Source of the DNA: Proteiniborus ethanoligenes
GTDB lineage: Bacteria > Bacillota > Clostridia > Tissierellales > Proteiniboraceae
DNA length: 64,000 nucleotides
Direction: 5' to 3'
NCBI RefSeq assembly: GCF_900107485.1
Contig: NZ_FNQE01000002.1
Coordinates: 1-64,000, forward strand
Every line of letters starts with the position of its first letter. Positions within the stretch are counted from its first letter, which is position 1. The notes below the pieces were generated by a model. The model was not told where the DNA came from, did no database searches, and saw only the letters and a program-made list of their open reading frames with translations. The translations under genes and the position numbers were made by a program. Below are positions 9,812-19,756 of this stretch, piece after piece.

Positions 9812-10339
9812 GTGGACATAGAGATACAAGTGAGAAAAGCAAAAAAAGGTGATAAAGAAGCACTAGTTGGATTAATTATGGCTCAAAAACAGGAATACTA
9901 TAAGCTGGCTTTTATATACATGAAAAACAAAGAAGATGCATTAGATGCTATGTCAGAAATGATATTAATTTTATATGAAAAGATTTATCAGCTAAAAAAG
10001 CCAGAGGCCTTTTATAGCTGGAGTAAAACTATTTTAGTGAACTGCTGTAAAAAGCTTTTAAAGGACAAAAGCAAGACAATTCCCTTAGATAACACTGTAG
10101 AAGAAGGCTGTGAAGCTAGATTAAAAGAAAAAGAAGAACAGCTTTTAGTAGAGGAACATTTATCAAGGTTAAATGAAAAGCACCAAGAGGTTATAAAGCT
10201 TAGATATTATTTAGACTTAGATTATCAGACCATAGCGGAGATATTAAAAATACCTTTAGGAACAGTAAAATCACGTATTTCTATAGGTCTTAACAAATTA
10301 AAGGAAAGCCTTGGAGGTGATTATTATGAAAGACATTGA
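9812..10339 (+). CDS. ECF-type RNA polymerase sigma factor
   Basis: Region 2 (EYYKLAFIYMKNKEDALDAM) and region 4 with the helix-turn-helix (YQTIAEILKIPLGTVKSRI) are clear, with the region-3 linker absent as in ECF factors. GTG 9812 is chosen because GAGGGTG precedes it; an in-frame ATG at 9794 is the alternative. It overlaps the next gene, its predicted anti-sigma factor, by 14 bp. Confidence 0.88.
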   Translation: MDIEIQVRKAKKGDKEALVGLIMAQKQEYYKLAFIYMKNKEDALDAMSEMILILYEKIYQLKKPEAFYSWSKTILVNCCKKLLKDKSKTIPLDNTVEEGCEARLKEKEEQLLVEEHLSRLNEKHQEVIKLRYYLDLDYQTIAEILKIPLGTVKSRISIGLNKLKESLGGDYYERH

Positions 10340-11630
10340 GAAAATATTAATTGAGAATAAGAATGATATAAACAAAATTCAAGTACCAGAGGAGCTAGAA
10401 TCCAGGTTATATAAAGCGTTAGAAAGCAGCTCTTCACCTAAAGTAAAGAAGAGAAACTGGAAACCCATAGTAGCAGCTGCTTGTATCCTATTTTTGCTGA
10501 TTGGGTACAATTTTAATGCTCTTGCATACTATGGGAAAAAACTTCTTGGATACGACCAAGTAATGAATGGAACTCTAAGACAGTTAAATGAATTAGGAAA
10601 GGGTCAGCCCATAGGGAAAAGCTATACTTTCAAAAACGGTTTATCTGTAATACTAGATGGGATAATGGTTGACGAAAACCAGTTTTTAGCTTTCTATACG
10701 GTTAAGGACCCAAAGGGGAATGTTGATCATATTCTTGGTCCACGTATGATTATAAAAGGATTTTTTAAAGAATATTATCCAAAGAGCGGACAGGGTGAAA
10801 TGAATGATGAAAAAACCGAAATAAATTGGATTCATAGCTTCGAAAAACCTTCTGCATTTGAGAAAACATTAAGATTAGAGCTTGTATTATTTGATAAGAA
10901 TAGCAGCGAAAAAGGAGAGATTAGCTTTAAGGTTGATCCAAGCAAGGCAATGGGTCACACATTAAAACAAAGCATAAATAAAACCATAAAAGCTGGGGAT
11001 ACAAAAATCCATTTAGAATCAATAGTGGCATCTCCAACAAAAACTGTTTTATACGGCTCAATACAAAACATTATAGAACTAGGAAAGGAACAAATACTAG
11101 GTGAAAGACTTCGTCCTAAAAATATAGATATAAAATTAATTGCAAATGATCAAGAAATAGACCATCAAGGTGGGGGAATAAGTACAGATATGAAGGGCAT
11201 TAGATTTCACAGTGAATATGATGCTTTGCCAGAGGACTTAGAATCCATTAAGTTAAATATTGTAAGCTTTTCTGTGGATAGAGATGTGAACAAGAAGGTA
11301 GACATTGACAAAGAATCCAATAATCAAGAAATACAAGCCTTAGGACAAAATATACAGATAAATGAAATATCCCAATCAGAAGGAAACACATACGTTACAA
11401 TAACTACTAGAGATGATATAATCCTTACGAAAGTAGGACTTATAGTAGATGGAGAAAGAGTAGCACTTGAAGAAACTATTAATAGTGACATTGAAAAGCT
11501 AAAGGATGGAAGCATTATGCATACTAGAACTCTACGCTTTCCTCAAATAGGTGATAATTATAAATTAAGCGTAGAAAAAATGACTTATACAGAACCATAT
11601 AACAAAACTATTGACATACCTATAGACTAA
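10326..11630 (+). CDS. DUF4179 membrane protein, probable anti-sigma factor
   Basis: A 434-residue protein with a charged N-terminal cytoplasmic part (residues 1-45), one membrane helix at about 47-65 (IVAAACILFLLIGYN), and a long extracytoplasmic region of DUF4179 type. Translation is coupled to the upstream sigma factor gene, a common arrangement for sigma/anti-sigma pairs. ATG 10326 is preceded by TTGGAGGTG. The signal sensed is unknown. Confidence 0.8.
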   Translation: MKDIEKILIENKNDINKIQVPEELESRLYKALESSSSPKVKKRNWKPIVAAACILFLLIGYNFNALAYYGKKLLGYDQVMNGTLRQLNELGKGQPIGKSYTFKNGLSVILDGIMVDENQFLAFYTVKDPKGNVDHILGPRMIIKGFFKEYYPKSGQGEMNDEKTEINWIHSFEKPSAFEKTLRLELVLFDKNSSEKGEISFKVDPSKAMGHTLKQSINKTIKAGDTKIHLESIVASPTKTVLYGSIQNIIELGKEQILGERLRPKNIDIKLIANDQEIDHQGGGISTDMKGIRFHSEYDALPEDLESIKLNIVSFSVDRDVNKKVDIDKESNNQEIQALGQNIQINEISQSEGNTYVTITTRDDIILTKVGLIVDGERVALEETINSDIEKLKDGSIMHTRTLRFPQIGDNYKLSVEKMTYTEPYNKTIDIPID

Positions 11631-11666
11631 AATCTTAGTATTAAAGCATGAGATAAAAAAGAAGTG

Positions 11667-11702
11667 CAAATAGGACAAAGAAAATTTCTTTGTCTTATTT
11701 GT
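11667..11702 (+). terminator. Terminator-like hairpin after the anti-sigma gene
   Basis: CAAATA-GACAAAGAAA pairs with TTTCTTTGTC-TATTTG, with single mismatches, and is followed by TTTGC. The U-tract is poor, so efficiency is uncertain. Confidence 0.55.
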
Positions 11703-11843
11703 TTGCATATTTTCTTTATTCTATATACTTATGCTATTTCAAAAACAAAAAATAGCAGGAAAGATACAGCTTTTATAGAAGTATTAAGTTAATAAGCTAG
11801 AAAATTGTTATAATTTTAAATACTATACTAAGGGGAGGACAAA

Positions 11844-12284
11844 ATGGATAGAAAAGTAAGATGTCAGGGTATTATTTTAAAGGATGGATGCATTCTCATA
11901 TTGAAGCAGTATAATTACCGTAGAAAAGAAGAATACTGGATGCTCCCTGGAGGTGGTCTAGAAAACAATGAAACAGAAGAGGAATGTATTAAGCGTGAGA
12001 TTGAAGAGGAAACAAATTTAGCTGTTGATATTATAGAGGTATTATTTGATGATAATAGAGAAGGTAGTGATGTGTATAAAAGATATGTTACGTTCCTCTG
12101 TATTCCTAAAAAGGACAGTGTAGAAAAAATAGGAACAGAAATGGTTTCTTATAGAAAAATACTAGAATTAGTGTGGTGCCCCCTAGATGATGAAGGTAAA
12201 TGGAATGATAATATAAAAAGAGAGCAATTCTTTCCATCTATGAAGCGTATCAAGGATAAGCTAATAAGTATGGGTGTTATTTAA
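11844..12284 (+). CDS. Nudix hydrolase
   Basis: A 146-residue single-domain protein. The Nudix box runs from GGGLENNETEEECIKRE to EEETNL (about residues 35-57), matching G-x5-E-x7-RE-U-x-EE-x-G-U except for the usual Gly near the end, where Thr is seen. Hydrolyses a nucleoside diphosphate linked to another moiety; the substrate cannot be told. It follows AGGGGAGG. It is chromosomal, not a cassette. Confidence 0.85.
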   Translation: MDRKVRCQGIILKDGCILILKQYNYRRKEEYWMLPGGGLENNETEEECIKREIEEETNLAVDIIEVLFDDNREGSDVYKRYVTFLCIPKKDSVEKIGTEMVSYRKILELVWCPLDDEGKWNDNIKREQFFPSMKRIKDKLISMGVI

Positions 12285-12312
12285 ATATATGTTGAACTGG
12301 AGTGAATGAAAA

Positions 12313-12600
12313 TTGAGAAAAGATAAATTAACAAAAATAGTTGCTGTACTTACTGTAATAACTGGATTGATAACTGTTATAAGATTGGGATTTAATTTTT
12401 TACTACCTATGTATTTATCTTATAAATTGAATAAAGATGTAAATAATGCAAGCTCCATAGGAATTATAGGCGGTGCAGATGGACCAACAGCTATTTTTAT
12501 TGCAAGCCAACCATCTTTTAATTTAGCTATAGGCATATTTTCATTGCTTACAATAGCAGGGATTATATACTTATTTATTGTTAAAAGATCAATGAAATAG
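12313..12600 (+). CDS. Membrane microprotein with the Na+-decarboxylase beta-subunit motif
   Basis: A 95-residue protein with two membrane helices (about 9-30 and 65-90). Between them lies IGIIGGADGPTAIFIAS, which in the large OadB/GcdB decarboxylase beta subunits forms part of the sodium path. The rest of that roughly 400-residue protein is absent and the ends look natural (TTG start after GGAGTGA, normal stop), so this is a stand-alone small protein rather than a gene fragment. No decarboxylase alpha or biotin subunit is nearby. Function unknown. Confidence 0.7.
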   Translation: MRKDKLTKIVAVLTVITGLITVIRLGFNFLLPMYLSYKLNKDVNNASSIGIIGGADGPTAIFIASQPSFNLAIGIFSLLTIAGIIYLFIVKRSMK

Positions 12601-12760
12601 TAATAAATTTAAGAAAAGAATTATATAAATGATAAAATAATCGAAAAAACAAATGCATACCACAAGTTATTAAATAGGGAATAGGATTTTTAGCACGTAT
12701 TTAATCTAAAGTAAGGGTGATATAATGAGGTTTTTTAATGTTTTTTATCTACATATAATA

Positions 12761-12807
12761 CAAATGCGATAGGAAACATGCCCATCCTGTCGCATTTGCT
12801 CTTTTTT
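12761..12807 (+). terminator. Terminator before the ABC-F gene
   Basis: CAAATGCGA-AGGA pairs with TCCT-TCGCATTTG and is followed by CTCTTTTTT. It separates the microprotein from the ABC-F gene. The rest of 12601-12860 shows no gene. Confidence 0.8.
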
Positions 12808-12860
12808 AATACATGTGTTATAAAGAAAATATAAACCAATGAATAGGAAGGAAAGATAAT

Positions 12861-14789
12861 ATGAACCTTATGAGCATAGAGAATCTTTCAAAAAGCTATA
12901 GTGAAAAGCAATTGCTTAATAATATAAGCTTTGGAATAAATGAAGGCGACAAAATAGGTGTTATAGGAGTAAATGGAACAGGGAAGTCTACATTGTTAAA
13001 AATAATAGCAGGAGTAGAAACGCCAGATGAAGGAAGGATAATAAAAGGCAGCTCAGTTAGGATAGAATACCTTTCACAAAATCCTGATTTTGATCCTGAA
13101 GCCACAGTTCTAGGACAGGTTTTCAAGGGTAACTCAGATGTTATGAGAATAATTAGAGAATATGAAAAGGCTGTTCAAAATCCAGATACTCCAGTTGAAA
13201 TAATTACAAAGCTTACAAGTGATATGGACGCAGCAAACGCATGGCAAATAGAAAGCGAAGCAAAGGCAGTACTGACAAAGCTAGGGATATTAGATTTTGG
13301 AGTAAAGGTAGGTACATTATCAGGAGGACAAAGAAAGAGAATAGCATTAGCATCCGCCCTGATAAACCCCGCTGAATTACTTATTTTAGATGAACCAACC
13401 AACCATCTGGACAATGATACAATAGATTGGCTAGAGGAATATCTAAGCAAGAGAAAAGGCGCCCTTTTAATGGTAACTCATGATAGATATTTTTTAGATA
13501 GAGTAGTTAATGGAATAGTTCAATTGGACAATGGAAATCTTCACATGTACAAGGGGAACTATAATTATTATCTGGAGAAAAAACTAGAAAGAGAAGAAAT
13601 GGAAGCAGCCACCGAAAGAAAAAGGCAAAGCTTATTGAGAAAAGAGCTAGCATGGATAATGAGAGGCGCAAAGGCACGAACTACTAAACAAAAAGCAAGA
13701 ATAGAGCGTTTTGAAAATCTAAATGAGAAAGCCATAGACTTAACTGATGAGAAGCTAGATATATCAGTAGCAAGTAGCCGTCTTGGAAGAAAGGTAATAG
13801 AGTTAGAGCATATCAATAAGTCCTTTGATGATAAAAAAGTAATAGATGATTTTAGCTACACAGTCTTAAGAGATGACAGAGTGGGAATAATAGGTCCGAA
13901 TGGAAGCGGAAAATCAACACTTATTAACATAATAAGTAAAAGACTAGAGCCTGATAATGGGAAGGTAGACATAGGAGAAACAGTAAGGATCGGAGTATTC
14001 TCTCAAGAAACCTATCATATGGATGATAGCTTAAGAGTTATAGAATATATTAGAGAAGGTGGGGAGTTTTTATCTACAGCAGAGGGTCAAAAAATAAGTG
14101 CTTCACAAATGCTGGAGAGATTCTTATTCTCTTCTCATGAGCAATGGACTCAGGTAGCTAAGCTTTCTGGTGGAGAAAAAAGAAGATTACATTTATTGAG
14201 AGTACTTATGGATGCTCCAAATGTACTCCTTTTAGACGAGCCAACCAATGATTTAGATATTGAAACTCTTACAATATTAGAGGATTACCTAGAGGACTTT
14301 CAGGGAGCAGTTATTGCTGTTTCTCACGATAGATACTTTTTAGATAAAATGGTAGAGAAAATCTTTGTTTTCGGTGAAAATGGAAGGATAAAACAATATA
14401 CGGGTAACTATACGGGAATTAAAGAAGATTACTATACAGACAGTGATGACAACATTCACAATTCAACATCAGGAAAGAACAAAGATGTCTCTAATAAGGA
14501 TTTTAGTCAATCCAGCAAGAGCAGCTCCGAAAAAGCAAGAGAAAAGCCACTGAAATTCACATATAAAGAACAAATAGAGTATGAAAAAATAGATGACATA
14601 ATTGCACAATTAGAAGAAAAAATACAGGGTGTAGAGGAGGCTATTAACCAGGCGTCCGCTGATTATATTCTTCTACAAGAGCTATTAGCCCAAAAAGAGG
14701 AACTAGAAAATGAGCTAGATGAAAAAATGCAAAGATGGATTTATTTAAACGAATTAGCTGAAAGAATTGAAAATAACAAGAGACAATAG
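12861..14789 (+). CDS. ABC-F family ATPase (ribosome-associated, Uup-like)
   Basis: A 642-residue protein with two ABC domains and no membrane segments. Walker A motifs GVNGTGKST and GPNGSGKST, signatures LSGGQRKR and LSGGEKRR, and Walker B LILDEPTNHLD and LLLDEPTNDLD are all seen, with the inter-domain arginine-rich linker. A C-terminal coiled coil (about 570-640) after a low-complexity Ser/Lys linker is Uup-like. ABC-F proteins act on the ribosome or on branched DNA; whether this one protects against an antibiotic cannot be read. Confidence 0.92.
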   Translation: MNLMSIENLSKSYSEKQLLNNISFGINEGDKIGVIGVNGTGKSTLLKIIAGVETPDEGRIIKGSSVRIEYLSQNPDFDPEATVLGQVFKGNSDVMRIIREYEKAVQNPDTPVEIITKLTSDMDAANAWQIESEAKAVLTKLGILDFGVKVGTLSGGQRKRIALASALINPAELLILDEPTNHLDNDTIDWLEEYLSKRKGALLMVTHDRYFLDRVVNGIVQLDNGNLHMYKGNYNYYLEKKLEREEMEAATERKRQSLLRKELAWIMRGAKARTTKQKARIERFENLNEKAIDLTDEKLDISVASSRLGRKVIELEHINKSFDDKKVIDDFSYTVLRDDRVGIIGPNGSGKSTLINIISKRLEPDNGKVDIGETVRIGVFSQETYHMDDSLRVIEYIREGGEFLSTAEGQKISASQMLERFLFSSHEQWTQVAKLSGGEKRRLHLLRVLMDAPNVLLLDEPTNDLDIETLTILEDYLEDFQGAVIAVSHDRYFLDKMVEKIFVFGENGRIKQYTGNYTGIKEDYYTDSDDNIHNSTSGKNKDVSNKDFSQSSKSSSEKAREKPLKFTYKEQIEYEKIDDIIAQLEEKIQGVEEAINQASADYILLQELLAQKEELENELDEKMQRWIYLNELAERIENNKRQ

Positions 14790-14811
14790 TTTCGCTGAAA
14801 GGAATGTAGAT

Positions 14812-16998
14812 ATGAGTAAAACTTTAGTATTAGCTGAAAAACCAAGTGTAGCTAGGGATATAGCAAAGGTTTTAAACTGCAATAATCAAAGAAATGGATT
14901 TTTGGAAGGAAATAAATATGTAGTAACTTGGGCCTTAGGTCATTTAGTTACATTAGCAGATCCTGAGGAATACGACAAAAGGTATAAGGAATGGAAGCTT
15001 GAGGACTTACCTATGCTTCCTTCACCACTTAAGCTAGTTGTCATAAGACAAAGTGGGAAACAATTTCAAACTGTTAAGGAGCAAATGCATAGGAAAGATA
15101 TAAATGAAATTGTAATAGCTACTGATGCAGGAAGAGAAGGAGAGCTTGTTGCAAGATGGATAATAGAAAAGGCCAATGTAAGGAAGCCCATTAAACGACT
15201 TTGGATATCTTCAGTTACAGATAAGGCTATAAAAGAAGGCTTTAGCAAATTAAAGGATGGAAAAGAATACGAAAATCTTTATGCATCAGCGGTAGCACGT
15301 GCTGAAGCTGATTGGATAGTAGGCATAAATGCTACTCGTGCCCTAACCTGCAAATATAATGCACAACTATCCTGTGGAAGAGTCCAGACTCCAACTCTTG
15401 CCATGATTGCAAAGCGAGAAGAGGAAATACAGAACTTTAAGTCTAGAGACTATTATGGACTTATAGCTTTATCAAAAGACTTAACCTTGACATGGCAGGA
15501 TAATCATACAAAAGATATAAAAACCTTTGATAAAGACAAATGCCATAAAATACTTTCAACTATTAAAGGCAAGGATGCAGAGGTAATAAATGTTGAAAAA
15601 TCCTATAAAAAAAGCTTCTCTCCTGGACTATATGATTTAACAGAATTACAGAGAGATGCAAATAGGATATTTGGATATTCAGCAAAGGAAACATTATCTA
15701 TTATGCAAAGACTATATGAGAGTTACAAGGTACTTACTTATCCAAGAACTGACTCTAGATATATTTCTAGAGATATAGTAGATACCTTGAAGGACAGAAT
15801 AAAAGCCTGCAGTGTAGGACCGTATACAGCTATAGCCTCTAAGCTCTTAAGAAGCTCTATAAAAGAGAATAAATCCTTTGTTGACGATAGTAAGGTTTCT
15901 GACCATCATGCTATTATACCAACAGAGCAGAAGGTTTTGTTAAGCGAACTAAATGATAGAGAACGAAAGATATATGACTTAGTTGTAAAGAGATTTTTAG
16001 CAGTATTGTATCCTCCATTTGAATATGAAGAGACTTCCATAAAAGCTAAGATTGGAGATGAGAGCTTTATTGCTAAAGGAAAGACAGTCATAGCTCAGGG
16101 CTGGAAGGAAGTATATTCAAATAACTTTGAAGAAGATACTGAAGAGGATATGGGAGAACAAATATTGCCCAATATAAATAAAGGAGAGACACTTAAAATT
16201 TCCTCAATTACACAGACAAAGGGTAAGACTAAGCCCCCAGCACCTTTTAATGAAGGAACCTTGCTTTCAGCTATGGAAAATCCTAAAAGGTATATGGAGG
16301 GTGAAGACAAATCTCTAATTAAGATAATAGGAGAAGCAGGTGGTATAGGTACAGTAGCCACAAGAGCAGATATTATTGAAAAGTTATTTAATACATTTTT
16401 AATAGAAAAGAAGGGAAAGGATATATTCATTACGTCTAAAGGAAAACAGCTTCTTGAGCTAGTACCAGAAGACCTAAAATCACCAACACTAACAGCAGAG
16501 TGGGAGCAAAAGCTAGGAGCTATTTCAAAGGGGAAATTAAACAAAAATGCTTTTATAAACGAAATGAAAAGCTATGCTAAAGTGGTTGTAGAAGAGATAA
16601 AGATAAGCGAAGACACATTTAGACATGACAATCTTACCAGAACTAAATGCCCTGAGTGTGGGAAGTATATGCTTGAGGTAAACGGAAAAAAGGGCAAGAT
16701 GCTCATATGCCAGGATAGAGAGTGTGGACACAGAAAAAACATTTCTAAAGAAACAAATGCTAGATGTCCGAATTGCAGAAAGAAGCTCCAGCTTCATGGA
16801 GAGGGAGAAGGACAAATATTTGTATGTAGCTGCGGATATAGGGAAAAATTATCAGCTTTTAACGAGAGAAGAAAGGAATCAAAGAATACAGTTTCAAAAA
16901 GAGATGTATCAAGGTATCTTAGAGAACAAGGCAAAAGCAACGATGAGCCGATTAACTCAGCTCTTGCAGATGCGTTGTCTAAGCTTAAGCTAAAATAA
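14812..16998 (+). CDS. topB: DNA topoisomerase III
   Basis: A 728-residue type IA topoisomerase. It has the N-terminal Toprim domain (VLAEKPSVARDIA; ATDAGREGE), the catalytic Tyr in the LTYPRTDSR motif, and C-terminal Cys4 zinc-ribbon repeats (CPECGKYM..., CPNCRKKL...CSCGYRE). It relaxes and decatenates DNA through single-strand passage. ATG 14812 is preceded by GAAAGGAATG and lies 22 bp after the ABC-F stop. Length and motifs match TopB of Firmicutes. Confidence 0.94.
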   Translation: MSKTLVLAEKPSVARDIAKVLNCNNQRNGFLEGNKYVVTWALGHLVTLADPEEYDKRYKEWKLEDLPMLPSPLKLVVIRQSGKQFQTVKEQMHRKDINEIVIATDAGREGELVARWIIEKANVRKPIKRLWISSVTDKAIKEGFSKLKDGKEYENLYASAVARAEADWIVGINATRALTCKYNAQLSCGRVQTPTLAMIAKREEEIQNFKSRDYYGLIALSKDLTLTWQDNHTKDIKTFDKDKCHKILSTIKGKDAEVINVEKSYKKSFSPGLYDLTELQRDANRIFGYSAKETLSIMQRLYESYKVLTYPRTDSRYISRDIVDTLKDRIKACSVGPYTAIASKLLRSSIKENKSFVDDSKVSDHHAIIPTEQKVLLSELNDRERKIYDLVVKRFLAVLYPPFEYEETSIKAKIGDESFIAKGKTVIAQGWKEVYSNNFEEDTEEDMGEQILPNINKGETLKISSITQTKGKTKPPAPFNEGTLLSAMENPKRYMEGEDKSLIKIIGEAGGIGTVATRADIIEKLFNTFLIEKKGKDIFITSKGKQLLELVPEDLKSPTLTAEWEQKLGAISKGKLNKNAFINEMKSYAKVVVEEIKISEDTFRHDNLTRTKCPECGKYMLEVNGKKGKMLICQDRECGHRKNISKETNARCPNCRKKLQLHGEGEGQIFVCSCGYREKLSAFNERRKESKNTVSKRDVSRYLREQGKSNDEPINSALADALSKLKLK

Positions 16999-17059
16999 GC
17001 ATGTTTATGAAACAAGTTAGGATACAGTTAAGGTAGAGGTTTAAGCAGAGGTGTTATTA

Positions 17060-17755
17060 ATGTATAAAATTATGGTAATTGAAGATGATAAAAAGCTTCA
17101 AGAGCTAATAAAAAACCATCTAGAGAAGTACGGGTATGAAACCTGTATAGTGGAAGATTTCTCGCAGATTAAAAAAGAGTTTATTAATCATAGCCCTCAT
17201 TTAGTTCTAATGGATATTAACCTACCGTACTATGATGGCTTCTACTGGTGTAGAGATATAAGGACTGTTTCTAAGGTGCCTATTATATTCATTTCAGCCA
17301 GAGGCTCAGATATGGATCAGGTCATGGCTATAGAAAATGGGGGAGATGATTATATAACCAAGCCATTTTCCTATGATTTGCTTATAGTAAAAATAAAGGG
17401 AGTTATTAGAAGGGTTTATGGAGAGTACTCTGAAAATAATCATAACGAGGTATATGAAGTAGATGGCTTGTATATGCACGTTCACCAGAATATTATAGAG
17501 TATAGTGGCAGAAAAACTGAGCTTAGCAGTAAAGAATTTTTGCTGCTGTATTCTCTGCTTAAAAGTGTTAACCAGATAGTTTCAAGAGAAGAGCTGCTAG
17601 AAATACTATGGAATGATATAGACTTTGTAGATGATAATACGCTTTCAGTAAACATTACAAGACTTAGAAAAAGATTAGAGGAAATAGGAATAGATGATGC
17701 TATAGAGACCAAAAGAGGACAGGGCTACAAGATGGTAAGCAACTGGAGCAGATAG
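17060..17755 (+). CDS. OmpR-family response regulator, BceR-like
   Basis: A 231-residue protein. Receiver domain with the acidic pair EDD at about 8-10, phospho-acceptor Asp in VLMDINLP, and K in ITKPFSYD; C-terminal winged-helix DNA-binding domain (about 130-230). It is followed by a short-sensor histidine kinase and an ABC transporter with an FtsX-type permease, the classical Bce arrangement, so it probably activates the transporter genes on exposure to a cell-wall antibiotic. ATG 17060 follows AGAGGTG. Confidence 0.9.
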   Translation: MYKIMVIEDDKKLQELIKNHLEKYGYETCIVEDFSQIKKEFINHSPHLVLMDINLPYYDGFYWCRDIRTVSKVPIIFISARGSDMDQVMAIENGGDDYITKPFSYDLLIVKIKGVIRRVYGEYSENNHNEVYEVDGLYMHVHQNIIEYSGRKTELSSKEFLLLYSLLKSVNQIVSREELLEILWNDIDFVDDNTLSVNITRLRKRLEEIGIDDAIETKRGQGYKMVSNWSR

Positions 17756-17787
17756 ATGATAATAATAGGACAGAGGAGCTTAGAGCT

Positions 17788-18849
17788 ATGAATTTTAAAA
17801 ATTACATTAAAGATAGAATTAGCCTTATAATAATATTCTTCTTAAATACACTTTTGATAATTTTAGTAATGTATTTAAACCTAATAATTAACCATGGAAA
17901 ATTTTCAAGAGAAAATGTAATTTATGCTTTTATCATATCCTTTGTACTATTCTTATTTTTTATGATATATGATTACCTTAAAGCCAAACCCTTTTATAAT
18001 TATCTTAATAAAGCTGCTAATTCTGACGATGATTTAGACAGTATCTTAAACGTAACAGGTGCAAGGACTTACGAGAGAATAATGTATAATAGAATTTTAA
18101 GCAAAACATTTAAATTCTATAGTGACAAGCTCTCAAAATATGAGGAGAATCAAAGGCAATATATTTATTTCATCAATCAATGGGTACATCAGATGAAAAC
18201 TCCTGTATCGGTTATTAATCTCTTACTGCAAGATAAAAATAAAGAAAACTATAAGGAAACACTTGAAAGTATCTTTGAAGAAAACGAAAAGATAACCCAT
18301 GGACTAGAGATGATGCTTTGCAATGCTAGATTAAGCCAATTTAACCTAGATTTTAAAGTTGAAAAGGTAAATATACTATCCATTATAAGAAAAGTGATAA
18401 ATGATAATAAAAAATCTCTAATAAGAAATTCCATATATCCTAAGATAATATGTGAAGAAGATATAACCGTAGAAACAGATAATAAGTGGATATCTTTCGT
18501 AATAAATCAAATCCTAGTGAATGCAATAAAGTATTCAAAAGATGTCTCAGATGAAGATAAACATATTACATTTGAAATAAAAGATGAAGGGACAAGGACG
18601 ATCTTGTCTATTGAGGATCAAGGCATAGGGATACCAAAGGAAGATAGAACTAGAGTATTCAATGCGTTTTTCACAGGAATCAATGGGAGAAAAACCTCCG
18701 AATCAACAGGCATGGGAATGTACCTTTCCAAGAGAATATGTGATGAACTGGGACATGGACTGACATTTGAATCAGAGAAAGGGAAAGGGACTAAGTTTTT
18801 CATAATATTTTATAAAGGGAAAAATATATTTAAGCTTTCAAAATTGTAA
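17788..18849 (+). CDS. Intramembrane-sensing histidine kinase, BceS-like
   Basis: A 353-residue protein with two N-terminal membrane helices (about 11-32 and 40-62) and almost no extracellular loop, typical of kinases that sense through their partner transporter. The phospho-acceptor His is in QWVHQMKTPVSV. The HATPase_c motifs are N (NAIKYSKD), G1 (DQGIGIP) and G2 (GMGMYLSK). It lies between the response regulator and the transporter. Confidence 0.9.
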   Translation: MNFKNYIKDRISLIIIFFLNTLLIILVMYLNLIINHGKFSRENVIYAFIISFVLFLFFMIYDYLKAKPFYNYLNKAANSDDDLDSILNVTGARTYERIMYNRILSKTFKFYSDKLSKYEENQRQYIYFINQWVHQMKTPVSVINLLLQDKNKENYKETLESIFEENEKITHGLEMMLCNARLSQFNLDFKVEKVNILSIIRKVINDNKKSLIRNSIYPKIICEEDITVETDNKWISFVINQILVNAIKYSKDVSDEDKHITFEIKDEGTRTILSIEDQGIGIPKEDRTRVFNAFFTGINGRKTSESTGMGMYLSKRICDELGHGLTFESEKGKGTKFFIIFYKGKNIFKLSKL

Positions 18850-18870
18850 GATATATAATTATAATGAAAG

Positions 18871-18900
18871 GGAAATCGATACTATGATTTCCTATTTTTA
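18871..18900 (+). terminator. Hairpin after the kinase gene
   Basis: GGAAATC pairs with GATTTCC across an 8-nt loop, followed by TATTTTTATTT. It separates the regulator operon from the transporter operon, which then needs its own promoter in 18901-18985. Confidence 0.6.
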
Positions 18901-18988
18901 TTTATACTAATAGTTAAGTACTAACCCATGGGATGGTTTTAAGATAATCTATAAAATAATAAATTCCAGAATAAATGGAGGTATTGGG

Positions 18989-19756
18989 ATGTCAGTATTA
19001 AAAGCAGAAAACATAACTAAGATATATGGCAATAAAAAAGGAGGTTTAACAGTAAAAGCCCTAGATAAATTTAGCATAAATATAGAAAATGGAGAATTCG
19101 TAGGGGTAATGGGACCATCAGGAAGTGGTAAAACTACTCTTTTAAACATATTAGCTACTATAGATACGCCTTCTTCAGGAGAGCTTCATATAAATGGAAC
19201 TGATCCTATGAAATTAAACGAAAAGCATACAGCCCTATTTAGAAGAAAAGAATTAGGATTTATATTCCAAGACTATAATCTTCTAGATACTCTATCAATA
19301 AAAGAAAATATAATATTGCCTTTAGTATTAGAAAAAGTAAAGACAAGAACAATAGAAGAGAAAGTAAAGGATATAGCTGGATTGTTAAACATTAAAGATA
19401 TCCTTGATAAAAGACCTTATGAGATATCTGGTGGACAACAGCAGAGGGCAGCATGTGCAAGAGCTCTTATACACAGTCCATCTATAATACTTGCAGATGA
19501 GCCTACGGGGAACCTTGATTCAAAGTCCTCGCAAGAGGTTATGGAATCTATAAAAAGCCTAAACGAAGAAAGAAACGCTACTATTATGATGGTAACTCAC
19601 GATCCTTTTGCAGCAAGCTTTTGCCACAGAATAGTGATGATAAAGGATGGCCAATTCTTTTTAGAAATAGTAAAAGGAGATAACAGACAAGCATTTTTCC
19701 AGCAAATATTAGACTCCCTTTCTCTATTAGGAGGTAATTACAATGACATTGCGTGA
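18989..19756 (+). CDS. ABC transporter ATP-binding protein, BceA-like
   Basis: A 255-residue ATPase of the MacB/LolD/BceA group. Walker A GPSGSGKTTLLN, Q-loop FIFQDYNLLDTLS, signature SGGQQQRAACARAL, Walker B LADEPTGNLD and switch His (MMVTHDPF) are all present. Its last 14 bp overlap the permease gene. With the permease it forms a peptide-antibiotic detoxification and sensing complex by analogy with BceAB. Confidence 0.93.
   Translation: MSVLKAENITKIYGNKKGGLTVKALDKFSINIENGEFVGVMGPSGSGKTTLLNILATIDTPSSGELHINGTDPMKLNEKHTALFRRKELGFIFQDYNLLDTLSIKENIILPLVLEKVKTRTIEEKVKDIAGLLNIKDILDKRPYEISGGQQQRAACARALIHSPSIILADEPTGNLDSKSSQEVMESIKSLNEERNATIMMVTHDPFAASFCHRIVMIKDGQFFLEIVKGDNRQAFFQQILDSLSLLGGNYNDIA

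Noticed and set aside
12313-12600. Truncated decarboxylase beta pseudogene
   Set aside because: Own start site, two complete helices and natural stop argue for a stand-alone microprotein.
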